A DNA stretch of 11,718 nt. Source: an uncultured Actinomycetes bacterium. Lineage in GTDB: Bacteria; Actinomycetota; Actinomycetes; Nanopelagicales; Nanopelagicaceae. Below the pieces are notes generated by a model. The model searched no databases and was not told the origin of the DNA. It was given only the letters and a program-made list of their open reading frames with translations. Position numbers and translations under genes: made by a program. The stretch covers positions 1-11,718 of the forward strand of contig CAIMBV010000029.1 of NCBI GenBank assembly GCA_903839355.1. The letters are read 5' to 3'. This document shows, in pieces, positions 1 to 7,242 of the stretch; position 1 is the first letter of the stretch, and each line of letters starts with the position of its first letter.

Positions 1-794
1 GAGATTTCTATCCGAGCATCTGGATGAGATCCTTGTAAAGATCGAATCGCAGCATCTACTCGCACCAACTCCGATGACAGGAATGAACGCGCATCAATAT
101 CGAGTGTGGCAGTTGCGGGGACAGTATTGGTTGTCGATCCAGAGTGCATGACTGTCGGAACAACAGTCGTGCCATGCTCGGGATTTTCTAGCGCCGACAT
201 TTGTAAAACTATTTTTGCGATCTCAGTTGTGGCGTTAATACCTTTTTCAGGTTCTAGACCCGCATGTGCTGCACGACCGTGAACCGTGATGCGGTACATC
301 GAAGTTCCTTTGCGACCGACCTTGACCGTGTCGTCGATCGAAGATTCGAAGACCAGTGTTGCCTTGGCGCTCTTGGCTAAATTCTCAATTAGTTCGCGCG
401 AGGCATGAGATCCGATTTCTTCATCGGTAGTGCCAACGAGGGCTACCTTTTCAAAGGCACCAGGGAGATCTTTAATGGCATACATCGCCTGTAAGAACCC
501 AGCCTTCATATCAAAAATTCCCGGGCCGAATATCTGATCGCCCTCTTCGCGCCACAAAGGCAAGTAGGAGTCGATTGGCCACACTGTGTCTAGATGGCAG
601 AGCAACACAACTTGGGGGTTCTTGCTTCCCCACCAGAAAACTGGGCGACCACCTGCGGTGGTTACTTCAGCGGGCTCTGCGTGGTTCCTAGCCGCAATCT
701 TTACCGCCAGGTCGATAACCCCTTGGCAGGCTGCTAGGTCTTCACTGGGGGATTGGAACTCAACCAGCTCTCGGAGATCGGCTAGAAATGTCAT
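1..794 (-). CDS. M20-family zinc metallopeptidase (carboxypeptidase G2-like), C-terminus cut by window edge
   Basis: Translating the minus strand from the ATG at 794 gives 264 open codons up to the left edge. The M20 metal and catalytic motifs are in order: H67-x-D69 in L-C-H-L-D-T-V, the bridging D95 in G-P-G-I-F-D-M-K-A-G, the catalytic/metal pair E125-E126 in T-D-E-E-I-G-S, a further ligand E150 in V-F-E-S-S, and H177 in the R-A-A-H-A-G segment at the start of the dimerisation (lid) domain. The last metal-binding histidine should lie beyond the edge. The motif spelling resembles glutamate carboxypeptidase (CPG2)-type enzymes more than typical DapE or ArgE. It probably hydrolyses an amide bond of an N-acyl amino acid or small peptide in the cytosol, since no signal peptide is seen. 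The substrate cannot be set from sequence. It starts 9 bases after the preceding gene's stop, without a clear Shine-Dalgarno. Confidence 0.9.
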   Translation of the reverse strand, partial: MTFLADLRELVEFQSPSEDLAACQGVIDLAVKIAARNHAEPAEVTTAGGRPVFWWGSKNPQVVLLCHLDTVWPIDSYLPLWREEGDQIFGPGIFDMKAGFLQAMYAIKDLPGAFEKVALVGTTDEEIGSHASRELIENLAKSAKATLVFESSIDDTVKVGRKGTSMYRITVHGRAAHAGLEPEKGINATTEIAKIVLQMSALENPEHGTTVVPTVMHSGSTTNTVPATATLDIDARSFLSSELVRVDAAIRSLQGSHPDARIEI

Positions 795-806
795 GGGATA
801 AGCCTA
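795..806 (-). promoter_or_regulatory. Putative leaderless -10 element (TAGGCT) for the M20 peptidase gene
   Basis: On the minus strand TAGGCT (806-801) is followed by exactly six bases (TATCCC) and then the ATG at 794. The first three bases are also the TAG stop codon of the upstream 722-residue gene. The TANNNT form and 6-base spacing match the actinobacterial leaderless promoter layout, where transcription starts on the A of the start codon. No good -35 hexamer is visible, and co-transcription from upstream is equally possible. Confidence 0.4.
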
Positions 807-2972
807 GTTGGCGGGGCTCACGCCGGTGATGCGAGGAATGCGGAAGTGCGCGATCTCGCCGGTTGCATGATCTCGGGCTACCAATGTGCCGAGCGAGATA
901 GAGAGAGGATCGATCAGGCGGTTGGAGACCCCACCATTGGTATCGGCATATCCGATAGTCAAGCTGGCCCGCTCCTCTATGTATTGGTGCAAGAGGTCAA
1001 CGGTCTCATTCGCCGTGGTTCTAGGAACTTCACGCGGCTTATGCGCGCTCGCACGCTCTCCGGCGCGAAGCGCACGAACCGCGGCGCTAATGAGGGTTTC
1101 GCTAGGGGAGGTGAACTCTGAAATGACGCGAGGAGGCTTGGGTCTGGACTTTGCGCGTCTGACCTGCGGGGCGGTTACTAAAACTCCAGTGGCATTTTCG
1201 GCTGCTGGTAGGTAACCAGATTCTCGAAGCGCTCGCATTAATTCGACGCTATCAATATCGCTCACCAATACTTGCGGTGCCAACTTTCGCAGACGAAGAT
1301 TTTCAATGCGCTTATCATGGATGATCTCTTGGATCAGACCTTCATCCTCACAACGTATGTAAGAAGTGGTGCTACCGACGCGAAGTTTTCCATGTCGCTT
1401 GGCAACGTCATTTATCAGGTACTCCAAGGGTTGCGGCATTGGAGTTTTAGAAATCTTCTTCAAGAAATCTTTTATTTGATCCCCAGTTTGACCATGATCT
1501 AGGCCACGACGAATGGATGCTTCGCTAAATCTGTAGACACTTGCGCCACCCCGGCTCTCGATATCTGCAATCGTGCCAATTGAATTTGCAAGTTCTAATG
1601 TCAGCGGACCAGGCGCAATTGCGCTGTTGTCGGCTTGAATAAGAATGTGATCTACAGGCTTAGGAAGCGCCTTCTCGATTCCGAGCTCTTCGTTCGTTAT
1701 TAGCGCGACTCCGAATGATGAGAGCGCACCTTGGCCAGTCAGACCTAACCACTCTGCCTCGCGCAAGATCCACTCTGCATAATCTCTGTTTGCACGTGTG
1801 GGGAGCAACCACTGCAGGGATGCGTTCATCGAGTCAAGAGTTGGATCCAACTCCGGGTCATCTTTAAGAACATTGAGCATGACTCTCTTGAGCGTTGAAA
1901 CTCCACCGCGATCTAACTCAGGTCCGAGTGCGGCAATGTTCTTGGATTCACTCTTGCCGATCAGTCCGCTCACTCGAGAGGTCTCCAACCAGAGCGTTAC
2001 TAGAGAGTGCCACTGCTCTTCGATGCTCTTGGTCAGCCAGATATCAAAGGAATTTGTGGGAAGAATTTGATCATCTGTATCTATGACAATGAGTCCACCG
2101 ATATAAAGCAGTTCTGCAACAAATGCAGCGCAGGCCTCGGAAATCCCTAAATGTTCAGAGGTGCGCCTTAAATCCCGAACACCTAATCCCCCGGAGCGAA
2201 GTGCAGTTGGCGGCTCATCTGACCAGTTGTGGCCTAGCTCTTCCGCCCAGCGCACAAAGGTGGAGATATTGGCGATAGCAGCTTGATCTACTGCTTTCTG
2301 CTTACGCGATGCTCCAACGAGCGCTGGACAAGTAGGTACTAACTCTTTAAAGATCTTTCCATCGCGCAGATGCATGGCAACTTCACGCGGAAGTAGAACC
2401 GTCTGCGAATCAAAGGGGATCAAGAAATTATTTTCTAATAACCATTTAATTGCCGGAGGTGCTTTCTTAACGTCGGCGATCTGACCTTTAGGAGGGCCCC
2501 AGACCATCTTCATGAGGGTCTCTCGTGCGCCCTTCGGTGCTTGCTCCAACATTGCAAAATCAACGGGCCGTGATCCTTTGGGTCCGAGACCTGCCGGGCT
2601 CTCTCCCATGATGGTTCGCAAATTTGAGGGAACGCGATAACCCTCACCATCTTTATAGAGCAAGGCGAGTTCCCATATCGATTCAACGGCGCTTATTGCC
2701 TCTTTACTTGTAACGCTTAATATCTGCAGCAAGGGGGCAGGTTCATCGAGAGAGCAGATCGCGGAGAGAATATCTAACCTAAATTTATCGAGGGTCTCAC
2801 GAGCGCGGAGCAAACTTGGAGTCGAATTCGCTCGCGCGGAAAGCGCCATGAGATCGGTCGGGACTGGAGAGATTAAATCTGGACGCAACGAAAAGAGCGC
2901 TTTAATCTGATCATCAGATCGGTTGCGCAGCTCCTCCGCAAAGGAGGTGAAGGAGATCGTTGAGTTAGACAT
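804..2972 (-). CDS. XPB/Ssl2-like helicase C-terminal domain protein (Helicase_C_3 family)
   Basis: This 722-residue protein belongs to the actinobacterial family annotated 'helicase C-terminal / XPB-Ssl2 N-terminal domain protein' (Rv0862c type). The N-terminus has the family's typical start: D-D-Q-I-K-A-L-F, then R-P-D-L (30-33), then a helical/winged-helix-like stretch to about 130. Residues about 440-560 fit the Helicase_C_3 segment, beginning I-L-I-Q-A-D-N-S-A-I-A-P-G-P-L (443-457). The last 65 residues (Y664 onward, with G-Y, I-D-P and F-R-I-P-R-I) look like a WYL-type small beta domain. No Walker A or DEAD/DEAH box is seen, so it is not a helicase by itself. In mycobacteria the homologue sits beside the XPB helicase gene and is presumed a repair or transcription-coupled partner; here the next gene is a peptidase. 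It lies 26 bases after the HAD gene with only a weak ribosome site (AGGG), so co-transcription with it is likely. TAATGT nine bases before the ATG is a weak promoter candidate. Confidence 0.8.
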   Translation of the reverse strand: MSNSTISFTSFAEELRNRSDDQIKALFSLRPDLISPVPTDLMALSARANSTPSLLRARETLDKFRLDILSAICSLDEPAPLLQILSVTSKEAISAVESIWELALLYKDGEGYRVPSNLRTIMGESPAGLGPKGSRPVDFAMLEQAPKGARETLMKMVWGPPKGQIADVKKAPPAIKWLLENNFLIPFDSQTVLLPREVAMHLRDGKIFKELVPTCPALVGASRKQKAVDQAAIANISTFVRWAEELGHNWSDEPPTALRSGGLGVRDLRRTSEHLGISEACAAFVAELLYIGGLIVIDTDDQILPTNSFDIWLTKSIEEQWHSLVTLWLETSRVSGLIGKSESKNIAALGPELDRGGVSTLKRVMLNVLKDDPELDPTLDSMNASLQWLLPTRANRDYAEWILREAEWLGLTGQGALSSFGVALITNEELGIEKALPKPVDHILIQADNSAIAPGPLTLELANSIGTIADIESRGGASVYRFSEASIRRGLDHGQTGDQIKDFLKKISKTPMPQPLEYLINDVAKRHGKLRVGSTTSYIRCEDEGLIQEIIHDKRIENLRLRKLAPQVLVSDIDSVELMRALRESGYLPAAENATGVLVTAPQVRRAKSRPKPPRVISEFTSPSETLISAAVRALRAGERASAHKPREVPRTTANETVDLLHQYIEERASLTIGYADTNGGVSNRLIDPLSISLGTLVARDHATGEIAHFRIPRITGVSPAN

Positions 2973-2998
2973 AACTGCCCTACATTACTGGGGTTTAG

Positions 2999-3772
2999 CT
3001 ACCTACCGCGACGCCAACTCCAAGGGGAGAGGAGAGTGGCTAGTTTTACTATCCGGCCCAGAACCGGGGCGGCAAGCCGTTTTAAGGCTCTCATTCTTCT
3101 AAAGTCATAAATTGGCCAGTGCTCGTGCAGCGCGTGGAGCTGCAAGAGAGTATCTGGGTTGATAGCGCGTGGATTTCCTACCGCTTGTAGGAGCGGAATA
3201 TCGTGATGGCTATCGGAATAGGCATAGGAGTTTGCTAGATCAATTCCGCGCTCCTCGGCCAAGAGTTTTACTGCGATCGCCTTATTTGGTCCATGGAGAA
3301 GTTGACCAATTAATTTTCCGGTGTAGACACCATCCTTTACCTCAGCAACTGTGCCTAGCGCACCAGTAAAGCCCAGACGTTGTGCGATGAGATCGGCAAG
3401 GTCTTTGGGAGTGGCAGTAACTAACCAAACCTCTTCATTTTGATCGAGGTGATTATTGGCGATTTCGATTGTTCCCTGCCAGAGAGCTGGCGATACATAT
3501 TCGTCGTAAACCTCGATGCCCATCTTCTCAATAATTGATGCATCGTGACCTCTAAAAAATTCACAGGCGGCCCCTTGGATCTTCGCGATCTCCTCTTTAT
3601 TCTCAACACCAGAGAGGCGATAGCGCAGATTAGCCATCACAAAGTTAGAGATATCTTTTCTAGTGAAGAAACCTCGTTGGTACATCCCTTTGCTGAGAAA
3701 GAATAGAGAGGAGCCACGCATCAAGGTATTGTCGACATCAAAGAAAGCTACTCGCTTCGGTGTGAGCGCCAT
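2999..3772 (-). CDS. HAD-superfamily subfamily IB phosphatase (SerB-like)
   Basis: A 257-residue HAD hydrolase with all four motifs. Motif I is F-F-D-V-D-N-T-L, with nucleophile D12 and general acid D14. Motif II is T119 in L-V-T-A-T-P. Motif III is K164 in G-P-N-K-A-I-A. Motif IV is D187 in Y-S-D-S-H-H-D, with D191. The alpha-helical cap between motifs I and II (about 20-110) and the overall length fit the IB subfamily (TIGR01490-like), related to phosphoserine phosphatase but not SerB itself. The substrate is a small phosphomonoester that cannot be named here. The last 35 residues are basic and hydrophobic (A-P-V-L-G-R-I-V-K-L then R-R-G-R) and may touch the membrane. The ATG at 3772 is the only start that keeps motif I close to the N-terminus, and a TAGGCT lies six bases before it. 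Confidence 0.88.
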   Translation of the reverse strand: MALTPKRVAFFDVDNTLMRGSSLFFLSKGMYQRGFFTRKDISNFVMANLRYRLSGVENKEEIAKIQGAACEFFRGHDASIIEKMGIEVYDEYVSPALWQGTIEIANNHLDQNEEVWLVTATPKDLADLIAQRLGFTGALGTVAEVKDGVYTGKLIGQLLHGPNKAIAVKLLAEERGIDLANSYAYSDSHHDIPLLQAVGNPRAINPDTLLQLHALHEHWPIYDFRRMRALKRLAAPVLGRIVKLATLLSPWSWRRGR

Positions 3773-3784
3773 ATCACTAGCCTA
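3773..3784 (-). promoter_or_regulatory. Putative leaderless -10 element (TAGGCT) for the HAD phosphatase gene
   Basis: On the minus strand TAGGCT (3784-3779) is followed by six bases (AGTGAT) and the ATG at 3772. This is the same hexamer and spacing as before the M20 gene. No Shine-Dalgarno lies before this ATG, which favours a leaderless transcript. A -35 box is not evident. It drives the left-hand minus-strand operon if real. Confidence 0.5.
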
Positions 3785-3829
3785 ACCAAGGTTCACCCTT
3801 CTATAGCGCAGGTGGGGACTGGCTCCCTT

Positions 3830-3841
3830 TATGCTTACGCC
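3830..3841 (+). promoter_or_regulatory. Putative leaderless -10 element (TATGCT) for the cytochrome c maturation operon
   Basis: TATGCT (3830-3835) is followed by six bases (TACGCC) and the ATG at 3842. Transcription would start at or next to the A of that ATG. No Shine-Dalgarno is present. This would make 3842, rather than the GTG at 3812, the true start of the histidine phosphatase. The -35 region (about 3807-3812) is not close to TTGACA. Confidence 0.5.
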
Positions 3842-4474
3842 ATGCCTGCTAAGACCTCCACCATTCATTTCTTACGACATGGAGAAGTCTTCAATCCTGA
3901 GAAAATCCTTTACGGTCGCCAGCCTGGATGGCACCTCTCGGAGCGCGGCGAAGAGATGGCTCGTACCGTTGCGGAGTGGTCAAAACAATTTGAGGTAGGT
4001 GCTGTACTAGCTTCGCCGCTGCAGCGCGCACAAGAGACTGCTACTCCACTTGCGCAGGCCCATGGCTTACCCATCATTACTAATGAGAATTTAATCGAAG
4101 CAGCTAATGTCTTCGAAGGTCAGAAATTTGAATTGGGTTCAGGTGTATTGCGCCATCCGGCGTCATGGCGATATCTCACTAAGCCTTGGATTCCATCATG
4201 GGGCGAGCCTTACGAAGAGCAAGTAGAACGCATGTTGCGCGCACTCTTTGCCGCCCGAGATGCTGCGAATGGAAAAGATGCATTCTCAGTATCGCATCAA
4301 CTTCCTATCTGGATTCTACGTTCTGCTGTAGAAGGCAGACGCATGATGCATGACCCCAGAAAGCGGGAGTGTACGCTGGCTTCGGTCACCAGTTTTCATT
4401 TAGATAGCACGGGCGATATCGAGGGAGTGAGTTACTCCGAACCGGCGCGTCATCTCCTGCCGGTGAAGAAATGA
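3842..4474 (+). CDS. Histidine phosphatase family protein (phosphoglycerate mutase-like)
   Basis: A 210-residue protein of the histidine phosphatase superfamily. The N-terminal F-L-R-H-G-E motif carries the phosphorylated H13 with R12. Further core residues are R60 in the S-P-L-Q-R-A-Q-E-T segment, the acid in L-I-E-A (about residue 86), and the second catalytic histidine in S-V-S-H-Q-L-P. It is not the glycolytic enzyme, being shorter and lacking that family's substrate loop; the metabolite acted on is unknown. The start chosen is ATG 3842, because an in-frame GTG at 3812 would add ten unconserved residues without a ribosome site. The stop overlaps the next start in ATGA (4471-4474). The same gene precedes the thioredoxin/ccdA/resB/ccsA run in M. 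tuberculosis (Rv0525), so the association is old, though its role in cytochrome c maturation is unproven. Confidence 0.88.
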   Translation: MPAKTSTIHFLRHGEVFNPEKILYGRQPGWHLSERGEEMARTVAEWSKQFEVGAVLASPLQRAQETATPLAQAHGLPIITNENLIEAANVFEGQKFELGSGVLRHPASWRYLTKPWIPSWGEPYEEQVERMLRALFAARDAANGKDAFSVSHQLPIWILRSAVEGRRMMHDPRKRECTLASVTSFHLDSTGDIEGVSYSEPARHLLPVKK

Positions 4475-5031
4475 AAAAGTTATTTCTACTCTCACTAGCA
4501 TCCATACTTTTATTGACTGGATGTTCAAGTGGTGGGCTTTCAACGGCGAATCAAAATGCATTTATCTCTGGCGATGGGGTTGCGATTTATGTAAAAGCTG
4601 CTGACCGCAAACCAGCTCCGACGATTTCAGGTGCCACGCTCGAGAATGGATCAATAACACTTCCCTCTGGCAAAGTTACGGTTCTTAACGTCTGGGCCTC
4701 ATGGTGTTCGCCATGTCGGGCGGAGGCACCTCTACTCTCCGATTTTGCGCAAAAATATAAGGCACAAGGCGTGCAGTTCGCGGGAATCTTGACTCGCGAT
4801 AACATTTCATCTGCACTCGAGTTCGTCAAGCGCTTCAAGATTGCGTATCCCACTTTTACCGATGACTCCGTACTTGCAGAATTTCGCAACTCACTTGTAC
4901 CAAATGCAATTCCAACAACTCTAATTATTGACTCGCACGGATATGTTGCAGCGCGAGTGAGTGGTGAAGTCACCGTGGCACTATTGAGTGATCTCATCGA
5001 CAAAGTTCTCAAGGATCCGCCGCATGCATAA
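4471..5031 (+). CDS. TlpA/ResA-like thiol-disulfide oxidoreductase, lipoprotein
   Basis: A 186-residue thioredoxin-fold protein. Residues 1-18 form a lipoprotein signal peptide: M-K-K, a hydrophobic run, and lipobox L-L-T-G-C, with C18 as the lipidated residue. It should therefore be anchored on the outer face of the cytoplasmic membrane. The redox site is W-A-S-W-C-S-P-C (C79 and C82) and the cis-proline is P148 in A-I-P-T-T. The E-loop and fold match TlpA/ResA/CcmG proteins that reduce the CxxCH cysteines of apocytochrome c before haem attachment. Electrons would come from the CcdA encoded next. The start overlaps the upstream stop by four bases and the 3' end overlaps ccdA by eight, so translation is coupled. 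M. tuberculosis Rv0526 is the positional counterpart. Confidence 0.92.
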   Translation: MKKLFLLSLASILLLTGCSSGGLSTANQNAFISGDGVAIYVKAADRKPAPTISGATLENGSITLPSGKVTVLNVWASWCSPCRAEAPLLSDFAQKYKAQGVQFAGILTRDNISSALEFVKRFKIAYPTFTDDSVLAEFRNSLVPNAIPTTLIIDSHGYVAARVSGEVTVALLSDLIDKVLKDPPHA

Positions 5032-5755
5032 CTTCTTCGTGCACCAGGTTCTATCTGGCAATCTAATCCTTGCGCTTGTTGTTGCCGTAATTGCAGGACT
5101 TATCTCCTTCTTCTCGCCCTGCGTTCTTCCACTAGTTCCTGGCTACTTGGCTTACTCGGCTGGAATGACAGATGTGAAAAACAAGGGGAGAACCGCGCTC
5201 GGTGCCATTCTCTTCGTATCGGGTTTCTCAGTCCTTTTTATTAGTTATGGCGCTCTCTTCGGCTCCCTAGGAGCCAAGATTTCGAGCGGCTCACGCTGGC
5301 TCCAAATCATCCTCGGAGTCCTCACGATGTTGATGGGTACCATCTTTCTCTTTAACCAGAAGTTCTATCGCTCCTTCAAACCTAAATGGAAGTCCACGGC
5401 GGGTCTTCTCGGAGCTCCGCTCTTAGGTTTTCTCTTTGGTTTGGGATGGACACCGTGCATTGGTCCAACCCTTGGTGCCGTTCAAGCGCTCTCATTCCAA
5501 AGTTCAAGTGCGCTACGTGGGGCGATCCTCAGCGTGGGTTACTGTTTTGGGATCGGCGTTCCATTTATTGGTGTCGGCCTATTCTTTGATCAATCTGCAA
5601 AATTGCGCCGCTTTATTTCGCGCCACGGAAATTTGTTGACTATTTTTGGGGGAGTATTTCTGATCATCATCGGCTTTCTGCAGGCAACCGGGTTATGGGG
5701 CGACATTTTGAACCACCTGCGCTCCTCAATTTCTAGCTTTGTTCCGAGCGTCTGA
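5024..5755 (+). CDS. ccdA: CcdA cytochrome c biogenesis transmembrane protein
   Basis: A 243-residue, six-helix membrane protein of the CcdA/DsbD-beta family. It moves reducing equivalents from cytoplasmic thioredoxin across the membrane to the TlpA-like protein encoded just upstream. The two redox cysteines are C33 in [12 protein letters not shown] and C145 in G-W-T-P-C-I-G-P-T, both in the family's proline-rich motifs at the ends of helices 1 and 4. The start is placed at ATG 5024 because AAGGA (5011-5015) sits eight bases before it; a GTG at 4988 in the same frame would add 12 residues before the first helix with no such support. It overlaps the upstream gene by eight bases, and its stop shares one base with the resB start (TGATG). 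Confidence 0.94.
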   Translation: MHNFFVHQVLSGNLILALVVAVIAGLISFFSPCVLPLVPGYLAYSAGMTDVKNKGRTALGAILFVSGFSVLFISYGALFGSLGAKISSGSRWLQIILGVLTMLMGTIFLFNQKFYRSFKPKWKSTAGLLGAPLLGFLFGLGWTPCIGPTLGAVQALSFQSSSALRGAILSVGYCFGIGVPFIGVGLFFDQSAKLRRFISRHGNLLTIFGGVFLIIIGFLQATGLWGDILNHLRSSISSFVPSV

Positions 5756-7242
5756 TGAGCCAAGAAAATAACTCCGCGCCCGATATCGGGTTTATCGGAT
5801 TGCTTCGTTGGGGTTGGCGCCAACTAACAAGCATGCGCACCGCCCTCATTCTGCTTATGTTGCTTGGGGTTGCCGCAATTCCAGGATCTCTCTTTCCGCA
5901 ACGCAATCAAAATCCACAGAAGGTTGATTCGTACTTCACTACAGATCCAACCTTGGCGAAGTGGATGGATCGTTTCCACTTATTTAATGTCTATGCCTCT
6001 CCTTGGTTTAGCGCAATCTACTTGCTGTTGTTTATCTCTCTGATTGGCTGTGTGCTCCCACGCACTTTCCATCATCTGCGGGCTATAGGAAAGAAACCAC
6101 CGCTTACTCCACGAAATCTTGATCGCATGGAAGGTTACCGAGTTGTCAGCTCTGACCCCGCAAGTGCAATTCAACTTTCTTCAAAGTGGCTCAAGCGCCA
6201 TCGCTTCCGGATTCGAATTGAAGGTAATTCGATATCGGCGGAGAAGGGATATGCACGCGAGACCGGAAACCTGCTCTTTCACCTCTCACTTATTTTGATT
6301 TTGGACGGTGTAGCACTCGGTTCGCTCTTTGGTATGAAGGGAGAGGCGATTCTCAATGTGGGTGATCGCTTTATCAACACTCCCACTTCGTACGACAACA
6401 TCTCGTACGGAAAGTTTCAGGGTCAAGGTTCGTTGATTCCATTTTCATTAACGGTTACTAATTTCGTTGCTACGTATGATCCAACAACTGGTGAGCCCAG
6501 TGATTATGTTCTTACAACCGATATCGCGAATCCTCTTGGCACAAAGGCTAAACAAGTAATTATTAAAGTTAACAAGCCATGGACTTCTGGCAGCACCAAG
6601 GTCTATCTCCAAGCAAATGGATATTCTCCAGTTGTTACTGTCCGGGATAAATCGGGAAACATCACCTTCCAGGGTCCTGTGATCTTCTTGCCGCAAGATG
6701 CGAATCTGAGCTCGCTTGGAGCGATCAAGATTCCAGATATGAGCCCTCAGATCGGGTTCATTGCCTCCTTCATCCCTACAGCTGGCAGTAGCGCAGCGCG
6801 CGGTATCTTCTCAACCTATCCTGAGGTGCTTGATCCACGCCTGGTCTTATCTGCCTGGAAGGGCAACCTGGGACTCGACAGTGGCACTCCACAATCTGTG
6901 TATTCGCTCAATACCTCCAAGATGACCAAGATTGGACTCAAGGCCCTTACCTTGGGAAGCACCTATGACTTTGGTGCGGGAACAATCACATTTGATGGTT
7001 GGAAATCTTGGGTCAACCTGCAGATTGTTGATGATCCTGGGAAGATGTACGCACTCTTCGGTGCGATATTCGCCATTTTAGGGTTACTGATCTCACTCTT
7101 TACACGCCAGCGTCGGATTTGGGTAAAGGTGGGAGAAGGTGTTGAAATTGCGGGTCTAGCCAAGAATGGAATACCTGGGCTTGAAGCAGAACTCACAGCG
7201 CTAGCGCGGGCGCTTGAAGAGGCTACGGGAGGCAAAGAGTGA
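5755..7242 (+). CDS. resB: ResB/Ccs1-like cytochrome c biogenesis protein (system II)
   Basis: A 495-residue member of the ResB family, half of the system II cytochrome c synthetase with CcsB/ResC. Hydrophobic segments lie at about 28-47, 84-102, 172-193 and 431-450. Between the third and fourth is a large extracytoplasmic domain (about 195-425) as expected for ResB. H176 in L-L-F-H-L-S-L is the histidine inside helix 3, and D-D-P-G-K (426-430) precedes the last helix. Conserved early motifs include L-I-L-L-M-L-L-G-V-A and S-L-F-P-Q-R-N. The protein is thought to chaperone apocytochrome and haem on the outer side. A cytoplasmic tail of about 45 residues ends it. Where many high-GC actinobacterial homologues read N-H-P-L before V-Y-L, this one reads N-K-P-W (273-276). 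It starts in TGATG and its end overlaps the next start in GTGA. Confidence 0.93.
   Translation: MSQENNSAPDIGFIGLLRWGWRQLTSMRTALILLMLLGVAAIPGSLFPQRNQNPQKVDSYFTTDPTLAKWMDRFHLFNVYASPWFSAIYLLLFISLIGCVLPRTFHHLRAIGKKPPLTPRNLDRMEGYRVVSSDPASAIQLSSKWLKRHRFRIRIEGNSISAEKGYARETGNLLFHLSLILILDGVALGSLFGMKGEAILNVGDRFINTPTSYDNISYGKFQGQGSLIPFSLTVTNFVATYDPTTGEPSDYVLTTDIANPLGTKAKQVIIKVNKPWTSGSTKVYLQANGYSPVVTVRDKSGNITFQGPVIFLPQDANLSSLGAIKIPDMSPQIGFIASFIPTAGSSAARGIFSTYPEVLDPRLVLSAWKGNLGLDSGTPQSVYSLNTSKMTKIGLKALTLGSTYDFGAGTITFDGWKSWVNLQIVDDPGKMYALFGAIFAILGLLISLFTRQRRIWVKVGEGVEIAGLAKNGIPGLEAELTALARALEEATGGKE
7227..7232 (+). promoter_or_regulatory. Shine-Dalgarno site that fixes the GTG start of ccsB
   Basis: GGGAGG lies six bases before the GTG at 7239, inside the end of resB. 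It supports the GTG overlapping the resB stop (GTGA) as the true start of ccsB. Confidence 0.7.

Noticed and set aside
886..1215. 109-codon plus-strand open frame within the XPB-like gene
   Set aside because: It lies opposite the conserved C-terminal part of the 722-residue protein and overlaps a second equally long shadow frame; no motif or start signal supports it.
3788..3800. Short inverted repeat AAGG-TTCAC-CCTT in the HAD/histidine phosphatase gap
   Set aside because: Four-base arms are expected by chance in a sequence this long and no second copy is seen to suggest an operator.
3812..3841. Upstream in-frame GTG start for the histidine phosphatase
   Set aside because: It adds ten residues not expected in the family, has no Shine-Dalgarno, and would place the TATGCT -10 candidate inside the coding region.
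4587..5012. 141-codon open frame on the minus strand within the thioredoxin gene
   Set aside because: It is fully antisense to a gene with clear lipobox, C-x-x-C and cis-proline motifs, has no recognisable domain, and is best seen as a shadow frame.
4988..5023. Upstream in-frame GTG start for ccdA
   Set aside because: It would deepen the overlap with the thioredoxin gene and lacks a ribosome site, whereas AAGGA is well placed before ATG 5024.
5261..5275. Perfect inverted repeat GGCTCC-CTA-GGAGCC inside ccdA
   Set aside because: It is encoded by a normal F-G-S-L-G-A-K stretch of a conserved protein, has no T-run after it and sits mid-gene; coincidence of codon choice is sufficient.
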